Part shown: in pieces, positions 11,044-21,800 of the stretch | How the letters are laid out: every line of letters starts with the position of its first letter | How positions within the stretch are numbered: the stretch's first letter is position 1 | DNA from: Parietaria judaica | Taxonomy: Eukaryota; Streptophyta; Magnoliopsida; Rosales; Urticaceae | Assembly (NCBI GenBank): GCA_954871525.1 | Contig: OX940872.1 | Location: 22,477,746-22,541,745 of the forward strand | Direction of reading: 5' to 3' | DNA length: 64,000 nt | Translations under genes and position numbers: made by a program | Notes under the pieces: generated by a model | Told to the model about the DNA's origin: nothing | The model's database searches: none | Seen by the model: the letters and a program-made list of their open reading frames with translations, nothing else

Positions 11044-12709
11044 TGATAGGGCCTAATTATTCTAATAAATAAAGGATATTTCTTGATTTATTACTTTATT
11101 TATTTATTAGAATGGAGCTATCAGTTGTTGTTTATGTATGCAGGGCAAAGATGAAATTAAATAAACAACAGGGGCTGATTTGCAAAGGACTACATTGTAA
11201 AAAGAATAAACATATCACATCAGCTTCTTCTACATTCCTCGATGTCGTTCACCCATACAAATTACAGGACAAAAATTCAAAGCCAAAGAAAAATAAAAAG
11301 AAAAAAAGAGTTTGCAGAGAGAAGGACGAGCATCGATGGGTTCGAAACACGAAGCTTGGCCGAAGTCTCTGCTAGTCGCGATGACTGACCGTCGTCGTTG
11401 TCTTCGGGTGTTGATTCGTGAGCTTCGTCGCCGCTATTCTTCGCTGCAACCGATGTCCGTGGTCGGAGTTCCGCCGTCGCCGCTGCTCGCTGGAGATGCT
11501 CAGGATTAGTCGCAGGAGCTGGGTTCGGAGCAGAATCGCCGTTGTGCCGCGACGAGGCTGGTCATCGTAGCTGCACTGCAATGGGCCGAACTTTATTAGC
11601 AAAGCCCAACAACGATTCGATTTAAAATCCACAGTATCGCTGGAATTCTGTTGAGATATTTATGGGAAGATTTGATTTTCCCATTCTGATAATTAAATCG
11701 TGGTTAGGGTTGTTAGTTAGGGTTAGCAACATGATATAAATAGCTTCACTATTATTCAGAGAAGGAAGAGTCGATTTTGTGAGAAGCTGAGTTCGTTTGA
11801 CAGCAGAGCCTGGTTCTTTATGGGGTTTATAATTACTCTTCTCTGTCGATCGACGAAGATGATCGGCTAAGCATTGTATTGGTTTGAGTTTCTGACACTA
11901 TGATTCAATAAATCCATGAGGCATTATTTTGTTCAATTATCAATCCGTGAATATCGATCTCTTTATCTAGAATTATATTATGTTATCAACGATATCGCTT
12001 CTCCGATTCATATCAATTTCAATTGTCGGATTACGTTAATTTAGCAATTGTATCATTGTGATAGGTGATAGTGATTTAATCGTTACCATGATATTATTAT
12101 AGACTTCTTATAAGTGCATCGACTGTATTTTCGAAGTTTATATACCGTTAATTAATTGACTCGTCGTACTTGTCTTTTGATTGTTGAACGCACGTTTTGT
12201 TAGTTTGCTACGCGGTTAGTGAAATAGCGAAACAGGTAAAGGAGATCGGCTGAATTAAATATTACCGCGGTGTTTTATTATTCAGTTTCATTGAAGTGTT
12301 CTACATATTAATGCTGCTTGGATTTTAATTCAGTTACGTTTGATTGGATTATCTCTGAGTTAGGTTTGATTTAATTGCGTTTCAATTGAATTAAATAATC
12401 TTAAGGAATACGTTAATCAGTAAGATATTCTGTAGGTTGAAGAACAAATTTATGTCGATGATCAGATGAATTGAATCATTAGTGGAAGTTACTCATGCCA
12501 ATTGGTTCTCATATTATTTTCTCACATTTTTCTCTCATTTTATTTATTTATTCTCTCAAACCAAAAATCCCCCTTTTTATTTCGCTTTATTATTTTTGCA
12601 ATATTTATTAGAAAACTCTTCGTGGGATCGACCCGTACTTACACTACTACATAAGTTTTGCAGGTTACGGTTTTTAATATTAATTTGGGTTGCTTACGAC
12701 AGCACGCCA
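11044..12709 (+). repeat. 3' LTR of the Athila-like element
   Basis: 1666 bp and, as far as compared, identical to 406-2071. The TATA box is at 11735-11742. The end ...ACGCCA is followed at once by the target duplication GCGAT. Confidence 0.95.
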
Positions 12710-12714
12710 GCGAT
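12710..12714. repeat. Target-site duplication, right copy (GCGAT)
   Basis: Pairs with 401-405 and closes the Athila-like element. Confidence 0.9.
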
Positions 12715-15130
12715 GATTGGCCATGAGCAACGAGGGACTGCGGTGATGACAAGGCCGTGGCACAATGGAGACAACTATTTCCGACGGCGGCGACGCTCCG
12801 ACGGAGCAGAGGCAGCGATGAATAGATTTCTTGAGTTTCAGTGATAACTTTAGAGAGAAGCCATCATTTATAGCTATTTTTCCTTTCCTTTCTTGTTACT
12901 TTGCATTCTACCAGTGTATCTTTTTCCCTGTATTTCATGTAACACGATGTCAATTCTAGTTTATGCAATAATGTTATATTTCGGATCTAATGTCGTTTAA
13001 TGAGCCGTTGGTACCTTTAGGTAGTCTTAATGTTTTATCATTTTAATAAACTATAATGTATTAAAGTTGTTGTCAGATTAATCGTCTTTTAATTTAAATG
13101 TTGTTTACCTCCTATAGCTCACATTCTTATTGTCGTTTTGTGTTGTATGACATTTCTAATGTGAAAATTCATAACTTGGTGATGAATTAGGGAGAAAATT
13201 GATAGTTAATCATGAATGTTTCAAAATTTGAAAATTAATGATGCGCAACTCACTGTTCATTCCATAAAATACTCATGCCCTTATTTTTATTTTCATTTTT
13301 TGCACATACCCATGATTTCACCTTTTTCCCACTCATTTTTCCTCTCAAAAATCTTCTCCATTTATTCTTCATTTTTTTTCTCCTCGGATTTCCAAATCAT
13401 GATGGTAATATCTAGTTTGACATATTGATAGAAAAAATCGCCGCAAAATATAAAGACGAAGACAACTCTTAAATGGAACTTTTAGTAATTTCGATCACTC
13501 TTATGATAAGTTTTTTGCTAAAACTTAAACTACAAATTGTATATTCATCTTCTGGCTTCAAAAGATGATTAAAATCGTAAAATTTAGATAGTATATGAGT
13601 AAGTTGTGGAAAAAAAATACTCTATTGTATAGATCTTGGCCAGAATTAGCAATATCGAACTCGGTGATAAATTCCACAACTTTCGTATTTTTAGCATAAC
13701 TCACTCATTTGTTATCCAACTTTACAAATGACATACGGTTAGAAATCTAAGAGATAGATCTAACCCTTTGGTATTTTAAAAATTATCAAAAAAACAATCG
13801 ATAAAAATACTGAATTTCAACTAAAACATAAAAATGGACATTAGTGTGATGCAAAATATTTTTTTGGGCAAATTTCAGTATAATTAAAGAATTTTTATGA
13901 TGAAAGTTAAATTGAAAGTTTAAAAAATATTTTTTATAATGCCACGGAGTTTTATGGCCACATGGTACAAACGTTGCAAAGCTCTAACAGCTACGAGGCG
14001 CTGGCTAACGTTAGAGCTAATGGACGTTTAGAAAATGACGGTCAACATAGTTTGGGTTATTTTTTTGCTGCGATAATCGGATCTTGGTACATGACGGCTA
14101 TTTTGAGCCAAACTCTGGTATTATTGCCGCTAGTTACCCTCACATTTCGTCCTCAATTGCCGTTTGCTCGCACACTTTTGCTTTCGTATATGTTTAAAAT
14201 ATTAAACTGAAGTATTCAAAAAAAATATATACAATTTACTCGAGGCACTTGATCATATGAGACCATAAATTATTTATTTAGCAATATTGGCTAATTATTA
14301 TGAGTTATAAAAATCTTACTTTGTCTAAAGTCTAAAACAATTCGAATATTTACATAATGAAGATATCGTTAATGCACATTCGTAAACATCGGGGATTATG
14401 TTCAAAATCCAATATATATCGTATCTAAAGTAAGATATTACACAAAACAAAACAAAAAACTACTACAATATGGTTTGAAAACCAAATGAATATATGAGAA
14501 TATTTTTTTATTTTGTTATGAAATTGCTTAGTAATTATGCCATCATAAATTAAAAAAAAATACTTTTTTATAAACTAGAGAGCTAAAAGCAACTCCAAAT
14601 TTTGGCATAAATTAGCTAGTTGAAATTATATTAGAAATAGAGTTATTAGGGGCAAAAGTACCCAAGCAGAGCATAACAAAGATATATTAAATCAAGCATA
14701 AGAAAACGTACGTCTTCTACGTCGTCTTCATTGTTCTTCTTACTTCTCCAAGATGCATTGCAGAATGCAAGGTGACAATGCCAGAAAATTCTGGCGAAAA
14801 GTTAAACAACACTTGTTATCGACCAAAACGATTACTCGACGACATCCTGTAAAATGACAACCGATAATTGAAGAAAATCTGCTTGTTAGTTCGGACCAGC
14901 ATTTAACCACCGCCATATCGCTGAAAAATCGCACATTTTTTAAACCTTTATAAACAAAGACATATATTTTTCTGATACATGCATGTAATATATGATTAGT
15001 GGCGTCATTCAATGTGTACAATTCAGTTTTGTAGTTTGATTATTTAAATATATCATTTAAATTCTATTTAGAGATCATTGATTGATTATGTTTAGAAGTT
15101 TGATTAAGTAGGGCCAATCCGACCTAGTAA
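12715..15130. other. Intergenic, right flank of the Athila insertion
   Basis: The first 130 bases are GC-richer than what follows and, read on the minus strand, continue into 405-1; this may be an interrupted transcribed locus. The rest is AT-rich. A small open frame at 13962-14210 lies in a slightly GC-richer patch and resembles nothing known. Nothing else is supported. Confidence 0.5.
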
Positions 15131-15138
15131 TTTATAAT

Positions 15139-15445
15139 GGGAAACTTCATAAAACATCCCTCAAAATACCATAAATTATTTTATTACACCTCAAAACATC
15201 ATAATTGGAAATACATCCTTTTTAAATTTTATGTACCGAAATACCCTTTCAAAATATACATATTGTGTCCTAAAAATGGACATATTGCCTCCTGAAAAAT
15301 AGACAAGTCGCGTCCGAAAAAATGGACACAACTAATGGTATTTTGGTACATAAAATTTAAAAATGATGTATTTCAAAATATAATGTTTTGAGGTGTAATA
15401 AAATAATTTATGGTATTTTGAGAAAAAAAAATTATGAAGTTTTCC
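15139..15445. mobile_element. Foldback MITE with 8-bp duplication (hAT-like)
   Basis: The left end GGGAAACTTCATAA and right end TTATGAAGTTTTCC are inverted repeats. The two halves pair over about 130 bases (ATACCATAAATTATTTTATT and its complement). TTTATAAT flanks both ends (15131-15138, 15446-15453), an 8-bp duplication as used by hAT transposases. The flank is nearly palindromic, so the exact boundary is less certain. There is no coding capacity. Confidence 0.7.
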
Positions 15446-15455
15446 TTTATAATTT

Positions 15456-16691
15456 CTTAAATCTATTTAAAAAAAAAAAAAACGCACGTTAATGAAAGAG
15501 TAGCCTTATTACCTATAACAATTCATTGGCGAGAAATTCAATCCAAAAAAGCGGGAAAAGAATTAAAATGTAATAAAGAAAACGAGATACATAAATTATT
15601 AGTGTATCTAAGTGTCACTCACTGATCAAAGTTGATCATCATTACTATTACTAGCTAATATACATTTAACACATATATATATATATATAATTAAGGAACA
15701 CCCAGAAAAGTCGGTGCCAATTAAAGAGCATCTATGAACTGCAATCTGCAAGTCTACAAAACATGTCATAAATTTATATGGTCTAAAATTAATTATCAGC
15801 AAAAAAAAAGTGTCACGATCAAATTATATTACGAAATCGTAATGATCTATTTGCTGACTCATTTAATCACTCAAATGCGCCTCCCAAAACGACGGCGTAC
15901 GGTACATCTTTGTGTCTCGTTTCAGAGACTTATTTCCAAAAGTAGACAAGTTGTGTATCATATAAATCATTGCATATGTAATACATTATACATGTACTTG
16001 TTCAATATTTATTGAATTTCATGCTTTTCTTTAGTCACAAGATTAGGTTGGTACGTACGTAAAAGTAAGACTTTAATAGGTTGAGGATTTTTTTTCATTT
16101 TTATTAAGATCTCATGTTGGCCAAGAAAGATCATTGAATAGTTTTGTTTAATGCTGAGATTCTAATTGAAACGTATTACTTTATTATTATGTATGCATAA
16201 GAAATCAACAACATATTCTTAGGACCATCCATGACCTACTCGTCTAAAGTGAGAATCTTTTAACCGAGAAATTAATTTTAAAAAAAAATATCTAAAAAAT
16301 AGAAGTAAGACTGGATGAGTCGTAAATGATCAGCCTTCAAAGGTAATAGGAAAATAGCTTTTAAAATTCATTTTGCTAAAGTCGAATAACATCACATGGC
16401 TTAGCTTCTTTCTTTCTTTCTAATATAGAGAAGCTGAGTTCATTTTTATAGTGTACTGGTCTTCTACTATCTGTCTATATGCATGTCTCATCTTTTCTTT
16501 TCTATATTTCATCGAAATAAGAGCCAGAATTACGCTTGCCTTTTCCCTCCTTCGTCAATCATTTTCCCCGTAAAACAAGGCTTTCCTTGTTTGTTTTTCA
16601 AGTTCTTTTAACGCCTTGTTTATCTATGAGAGTATGAGCGTTACTGCCGATCTCTATATATATTATATAATATATATATATATATATATAT
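15456..16691. other. Intergenic, no gene seen
   Basis: AT-rich DNA with an (AT)n run at about 15677-15690 and another at 16655-16692. Short open frames (15734-16015) show no recognisable protein. Confidence 0.5.
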
Positions 16692-16839
16692 ATCAATGTA
16701 ATACATATCGGTGTGTAACATTTCGTACGTTAGGGTTGATTTATTAACCTATAGCAAGATGAAAAACGACTATGACATAGTTTTGTCGTTTATCATTGTC
16801 TATTATAGCTCGTAGACTATTATTTGGAGTAGCTTCATG
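16692..16839 (+). repeat. Dispersed direct repeat, copy A
   Basis: About 148 bases, starting ATCAATGTAATACATATCGG and ending GCTTCATG, preceded by an (AT)n run. It is nearly identical to 18514-18658. It holds a small hairpin-forming core, AAACGAC...GTCGTTT. The unit is noncoding and its origin is unknown. Confidence 0.85.
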
Positions 16840-17267
16840 TTTTTTATTTATATATATATATATATTTAATAAATCACACATTTTATTTAAGTCTATTATT
16901 AAAAATTATTTTTAACACATACATCATTAAACTATCTCACATATTCATGTTATTCAAATATTAATTTATTATACAATGACTGAATATTCGATAATCTTTT
17001 ATAAAATTATCTTTCATAAAAGCAAATTAAGAATTAAGTATAAGAATCCAAAAATATATATTTTATTGTATCGATAAAGAGATTATAATAAATTATTTTA
17101 GTTGATAAAAATTTATAAATGACAATTGTAATGCAATATATGTTATTATATTAAGTGTTTTAATATTCCATCTTATTTTAAAAATTACGTTATGTTATTT
17201 TTTCGCCCCCACTCATGAAGTTTTCTGGTTTCGCCCCTGTATATATGTATATATATTATATAATATA

Positions 17268-18469
17268 GGGTAAATGAAGGAAATGCCCATTTGTAACACA
17301 ACGTTTCAAAAAAATGCCCATTTCTATTTTTGGTAAAAATAACCACCAACAAAATAAATTGAAGACCAATATACCCTCTTAATTTTCTGGCGTTATTTTT
17401 TAATGAGTTGTAAATAAATGATGTGTTTTATTTAATTAATTAAATTTAAGAAAATATTCTGTATAAACTCGTTGAATTTGAATGAAAACAGTTTTTATCC
17501 TAAAACGTAGCAAATATAACTAACTATAACCTCTCATCCAATTCCACGTTTTATTTTCTAAAAAATAATAGATAGATTTGATATTTTTTTTAATTTAAAA
17601 AGGATTATAATCAAAATATATTATTCCTTAATTGTAGCAACAAATGTGATCGAATATTGACCCCTATTTTTCATGAAATTTATTCGATATTAACAATTCA
17701 AATAAATAACCAAAATAATTAACACCTAAAATAAATAAAAAACAATTAATGCATTAAAAGTTAATTTAACATCGTTGGTTTTTTAATAAACAATATTCTT
17801 AGAAGTAGTTTTTGTAAATACAAAACTGCTAGAATATTTACTCATGTAATTTCGTAACTATAAATACAACAAACTGTAACTAAATAATTCGTAATAATTA
17901 ATTATTCACGAATCAGTAACTATATTTACGATTCTATATTTACAATTCTCTATTTTTAACGTAACTAAATTTACGATTTTGTATTTTTATGTAATTATAT
18001 TTACGACTATATTTACGTAAATATATTTACGATTTTTACGTAAAAAATTGTATGTATATTTTCCAAAATTTTATTAACCTGTAAAAACTGTAAATATATT
18101 TACGATATTTTATAAATCTGTTGATAACAAAATACATAAAATCGTTTCGTTTCCTTATAAATAGCTAAATATCGTAGAGAGAGAGAGAGAAACGTGTGTG
18201 TGATAGAGAGAGAAAGTGGTTTTAAATTTGAATTAATTATAAAATATTTTTAAAATTAAATATGATAATTAATGGATGAGTCAACCGTCATAATTGTTAT
18301 TTTAAAATTTTCGAATTAAAAATATTAATAAATAAATAAAACGAATTAAAAACTGTAATTAGGGATAAAATGGTCCAAAATAATTTATTAATGGGTATAA
18401 AATAGTTTTTTGAAACTATGGGCATTTTTCATAAACCTTACGTGTTTTTTGGGCATTTTGTGGGTTTTC

Positions 18470-18471
<2 letters not shown>
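17268..18471. mobile_element. Foldback element, probable non-autonomous Mutator-like
   Basis: The left end GGGTAAATGAAGGAAATGCCC and the complement of the right end share the GAAAATGCCC-type inner motif, and further inner segments (TTTCAAAAAA near both ends) are inverted. Flanks are pure AT sequence, in which a 9-bp repeat TATAATATA (17259-17267, 18472-18480) can be drawn, though low complexity makes this weak. The interior (17850-18110) carries a degenerate array of TTTACGA-like units. No ORF. Confidence 0.55.
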
Positions 18472-18513
<42 letters not shown>

Positions 18514-18517
<4 letters not shown>

Positions 18518-18658
18518 ATGTAATACATATCGGTGTGGAACATTTCGTACGTTAGGGGTGATTTATTGACCTATAGCTTGATGAAAAACGACTATGACAT
18601 AGTTTTGTCGTTTATCATTGTCTATTATAGATCGTAGACTATTTGGAGTCGCTTCATG
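18514..18658 (+). repeat. Dispersed direct repeat, copy B
   Basis: Second copy of 16692-16839, again behind a long (AT)n run (18470-18515). A third, shorter and more diverged copy follows at 18741-18809, sharing the GCTATAGCAAGA and AAAAACGACTATGA blocks. The spacing suggests local duplication, then insertion of the foldback element at 17268. Confidence 0.85.
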
Positions 18659-18809
18659 CCTTTTATCTATTATTCACGAGTGTTCCTGCGATTATGTATA
18701 ATCATTGAAGAACTATAAATGTATAAATATAAATATTAACTTCGCTAGGGTTGAGCTATAGCAAGAAGAAAAACGACTATGAGTGTATGGTACGATCTTT
18801 TGTCGTTTA

Positions 18810-21800
18810 CTAAATAACAATTCACAAGGTTTAAGGCGATATATATAATCATCGAAGTATATATAGTTGTATTTATATGAATGTAGTATTATCTGCGAGG
18901 AAGATTAAACGACAGTAAGCTGTCGTAATATTCAAAACCGACAACAGTTTTCTTGAAATTGAGCAATACTTCTCATTCATTGCAGTTCAAACTTTGCATT
19001 TTCGTTTGTAGTAAAGAAGTATTATTCTAAACATGTATCATGCCTATAAAAATCATCAGTGTGTACTTATAATCTAAGCAAAGAAACATAATAAGACATT
19101 ATTATTGCTTTGTTAGTGGAATAAGTTTTACGAACAAAATCATCACACGTGCATAGAATTATCACTACATACATAGTGATACATACCATGAATACACTTA
19201 TACAAACTAATTAACTAAATGTTGTCAAATCGGAAGTTCGTTTCCGGTTCGACCACAGTTTGGATAAAATTCTGAACCGTATATACCCGGTTCAGAAACC
19301 TAATTGTTCTTTATATATTATTTTCAAACTATCTAATAGATACTCCATTATTATTAGTTTCAGTTTAGATGTTTTATTATTAGATTTTGATATCCTTATA
19401 ATATAAAGGAAGATACAGGAATACTAAAATACAATTGATTAAATTCATTAAACATATATTATTATTACTATGTTATATTATTATTCACGATTTATTATTA
19501 CATGATATATTATTAATATCCTTCCATTAATGTATTATACTATTATATTGATATTTGCGTAAATAAAATATGTCTGCGATATTTTTGTCAAGTACTTCAA
19601 GCCTTATCTTTTTGTTTTTCTTGCGATCATGATTCTTTATTATTTGGATTTTTGCTCTTTATGTTTGTTTGGACAATAATCTTAGCACTTTATTCTTCCA
19701 TCGATGGAACAAATTAAAAAACAAATTACGAATGGTTCATTCAACATCGATCAATCGATACCTAATCATAGCGATCAAATGGATCTTTATATCCTGTTGT
19801 GTTTGCTGTCGGTTTTTTCGGTTGTGTATGCAAATTATGAATATCATAATTCATACACTATTTTCATAATTTTCTCGGTTTCATTTGAACATAATTTTTT
19901 TCTTTTTTTATGTGACAGAATCAGGATGTGCAATATTTTCTTGTTCATACTTCGCAGTACATACACTAAGTTTATGTAGCTAGTTGCGGAGTCATTGACT
20001 TCATATATTTGTGTGCGAGACTAGATTATTTTTTGTCAAATTGAAAGTATAATTTGAAAAATAATATTTGAATATAGTAAATATTTAAGAATTCCCTTAA
20101 AAAATATTTAAAAATAGGAAATTTTTTAATATAAATTTGCACTTAAAATAAATTAAAAATTATACTGTAATATAATTTCTATTTTTCTTCATTAAAAATA
20201 GTTAATTATCCCTTAAACCCTTAAGTCCAATTTCTTTTAAATTTATCAATTTTTATTCAAGATACACGTTTTTCAGAGTTCATACACTAGCACGAACACA
20301 TAGATTATCTGAATTAATCTATTTTTTATTTGAGATTAACTGTTTTTCAGAGTTCAGACACTAGCACAAAATATGGAATCAAGCACCCTTAAGAAATGTA
20401 GTTGAAAAGTTTAGACCACGAACATTTTTTTGTGGTGGGAAGTTGATTCAACTACGGGAAATATCGTGGCCGGAAGCAAGCTCGCCGCAGCTGACTTCAT
20501 TCATGCTCGCGGCGAGCATGCTTCCGACCACGATTTTTTTCCTACTTAAAAGTCTAAAATTGCTTTAAATAAATACATGAGGAAACCCAAAAACTTAAAT
20601 TTTAAAATTCGAATAAAAAAATTGCCCAAACAAATTACAAAGCATCCTAATTCATCCACAAAATCAATGACATTACAAATCACCGTAACTCATCTGCATG
20701 ATCAAAACACATTACAAATCGCTCATTGTATTGTCTTGTTGATAGAATGATAGTTATATTTTATTTATAGTTTTGCAGAAATCTTATGCGGCTTTTCTAA
20801 TATTATTATTTTTTTATCAAATAAACCACAACAGCACTTAAAATAAACCTTCCCAAAAATGGCATTGCTGTTGGTCGTTTCATACAAAATTGAAAACCCA
20901 CGTATTGCGAATAGATAGCTATAGAATTTTTAATATCATTTCTTCACTAATTTTTATCCTCTTATATCGGCTATCTATTTTTTTTTTTGTATTTTAATCA
21001 TTTAATGAATGAAAATGAAATGATTCTGTCATACTACCAACCATAAACCCCGCAAATTCGTATTATTTTGATCGCTTTCACTGTATTTATCGTGTTATTT
21101 ATTACAGTAGAGAATGAATTGAATGTCTAAAATGACAAATATAAATAATTCATAACCACTAACCATGTTCTAATTCTAATCAACACGGTTAATCTAGCAT
21201 AGCTTAAAGCAATATATAAATCTATATATATTAAACAAATTGAGAGAAAGGTTTGTAATTTTTTTAAAATCTGTAAATCTAGGGTAATGCCCAAATTTTA
21301 TTCTTTTTTTTTTCCTTCTTTTTTATACTAAATTTGAGTAGAACTCGAACTATAAATTTTTAGTTCTATATTTTTTATTCGTAACCTATTATTAGGTTGA
21401 AAATGTAATACATGAAAATCTCAAACCATAAAATTGTAGTTCTAGATTTATATTTTAAATTTTTTCGTAGTTAATAATTTAAGTTTGGCACATTATACAT
21501 GTCACACTTGAACTCATGTAATGAAAATCTCGTACGTATATAGCACGACACTGCGATGGTTGCACCAAATCAATTCTTATCCACTCAAAATATCAACTTA
21601 ACATTACCATAAATCCAAATAAATATACGAAATCGTACATGCTATGATTTGTTGAAAGGGAATTCATTTCCCCAATATATATCAGCATCATATACATATA
21701 TATCACACAAATACACATCACTTTTAATAATAGAGTTCATTTTCCAATACTTATATATATACACATATATCACAATAATATCAATAGTAAAGGTCACAAC

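Larger units (their letters stand above)
406..12709 (+). mobile_element. Rearranged, recently inserted Athila-like Ty3/gypsy LTR retrotransposon
   Basis: A single integrated unit of 12.3 kb, bounded by two LTRs and a 5-bp target duplication. The order is: LTR (+), primer-binding site and full antisense tRNA-Asp, inverted LTR (-), inverted 3' internal region, inverted pol fragment (-), short inverted U5 fragment, gag-protease ORF (+), 3' internal region with polypurine tract (+), LTR (+). The Athila assignment rests on the tRNA-Asp primer site, the long LTR, the protease motif [10 protein letters not shown], the integrase motif [16 protein letters not shown], and the conserved 3' internal block that includes GGGAGGCAACCCAA. 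The RT catalytic core is absent in both orientations, so the copy is non-autonomous. Flanking LTRs appear identical, while the internal inverted LTR is clearly diverged, so two parental copies contributed. Confidence 0.92.

Noticed and set aside
13962..14210. 82-codon frame considered as a membrane protein gene
   Set aside because: No homologous motif, no splice context, and surrounded by AT-rich intergenic DNA.
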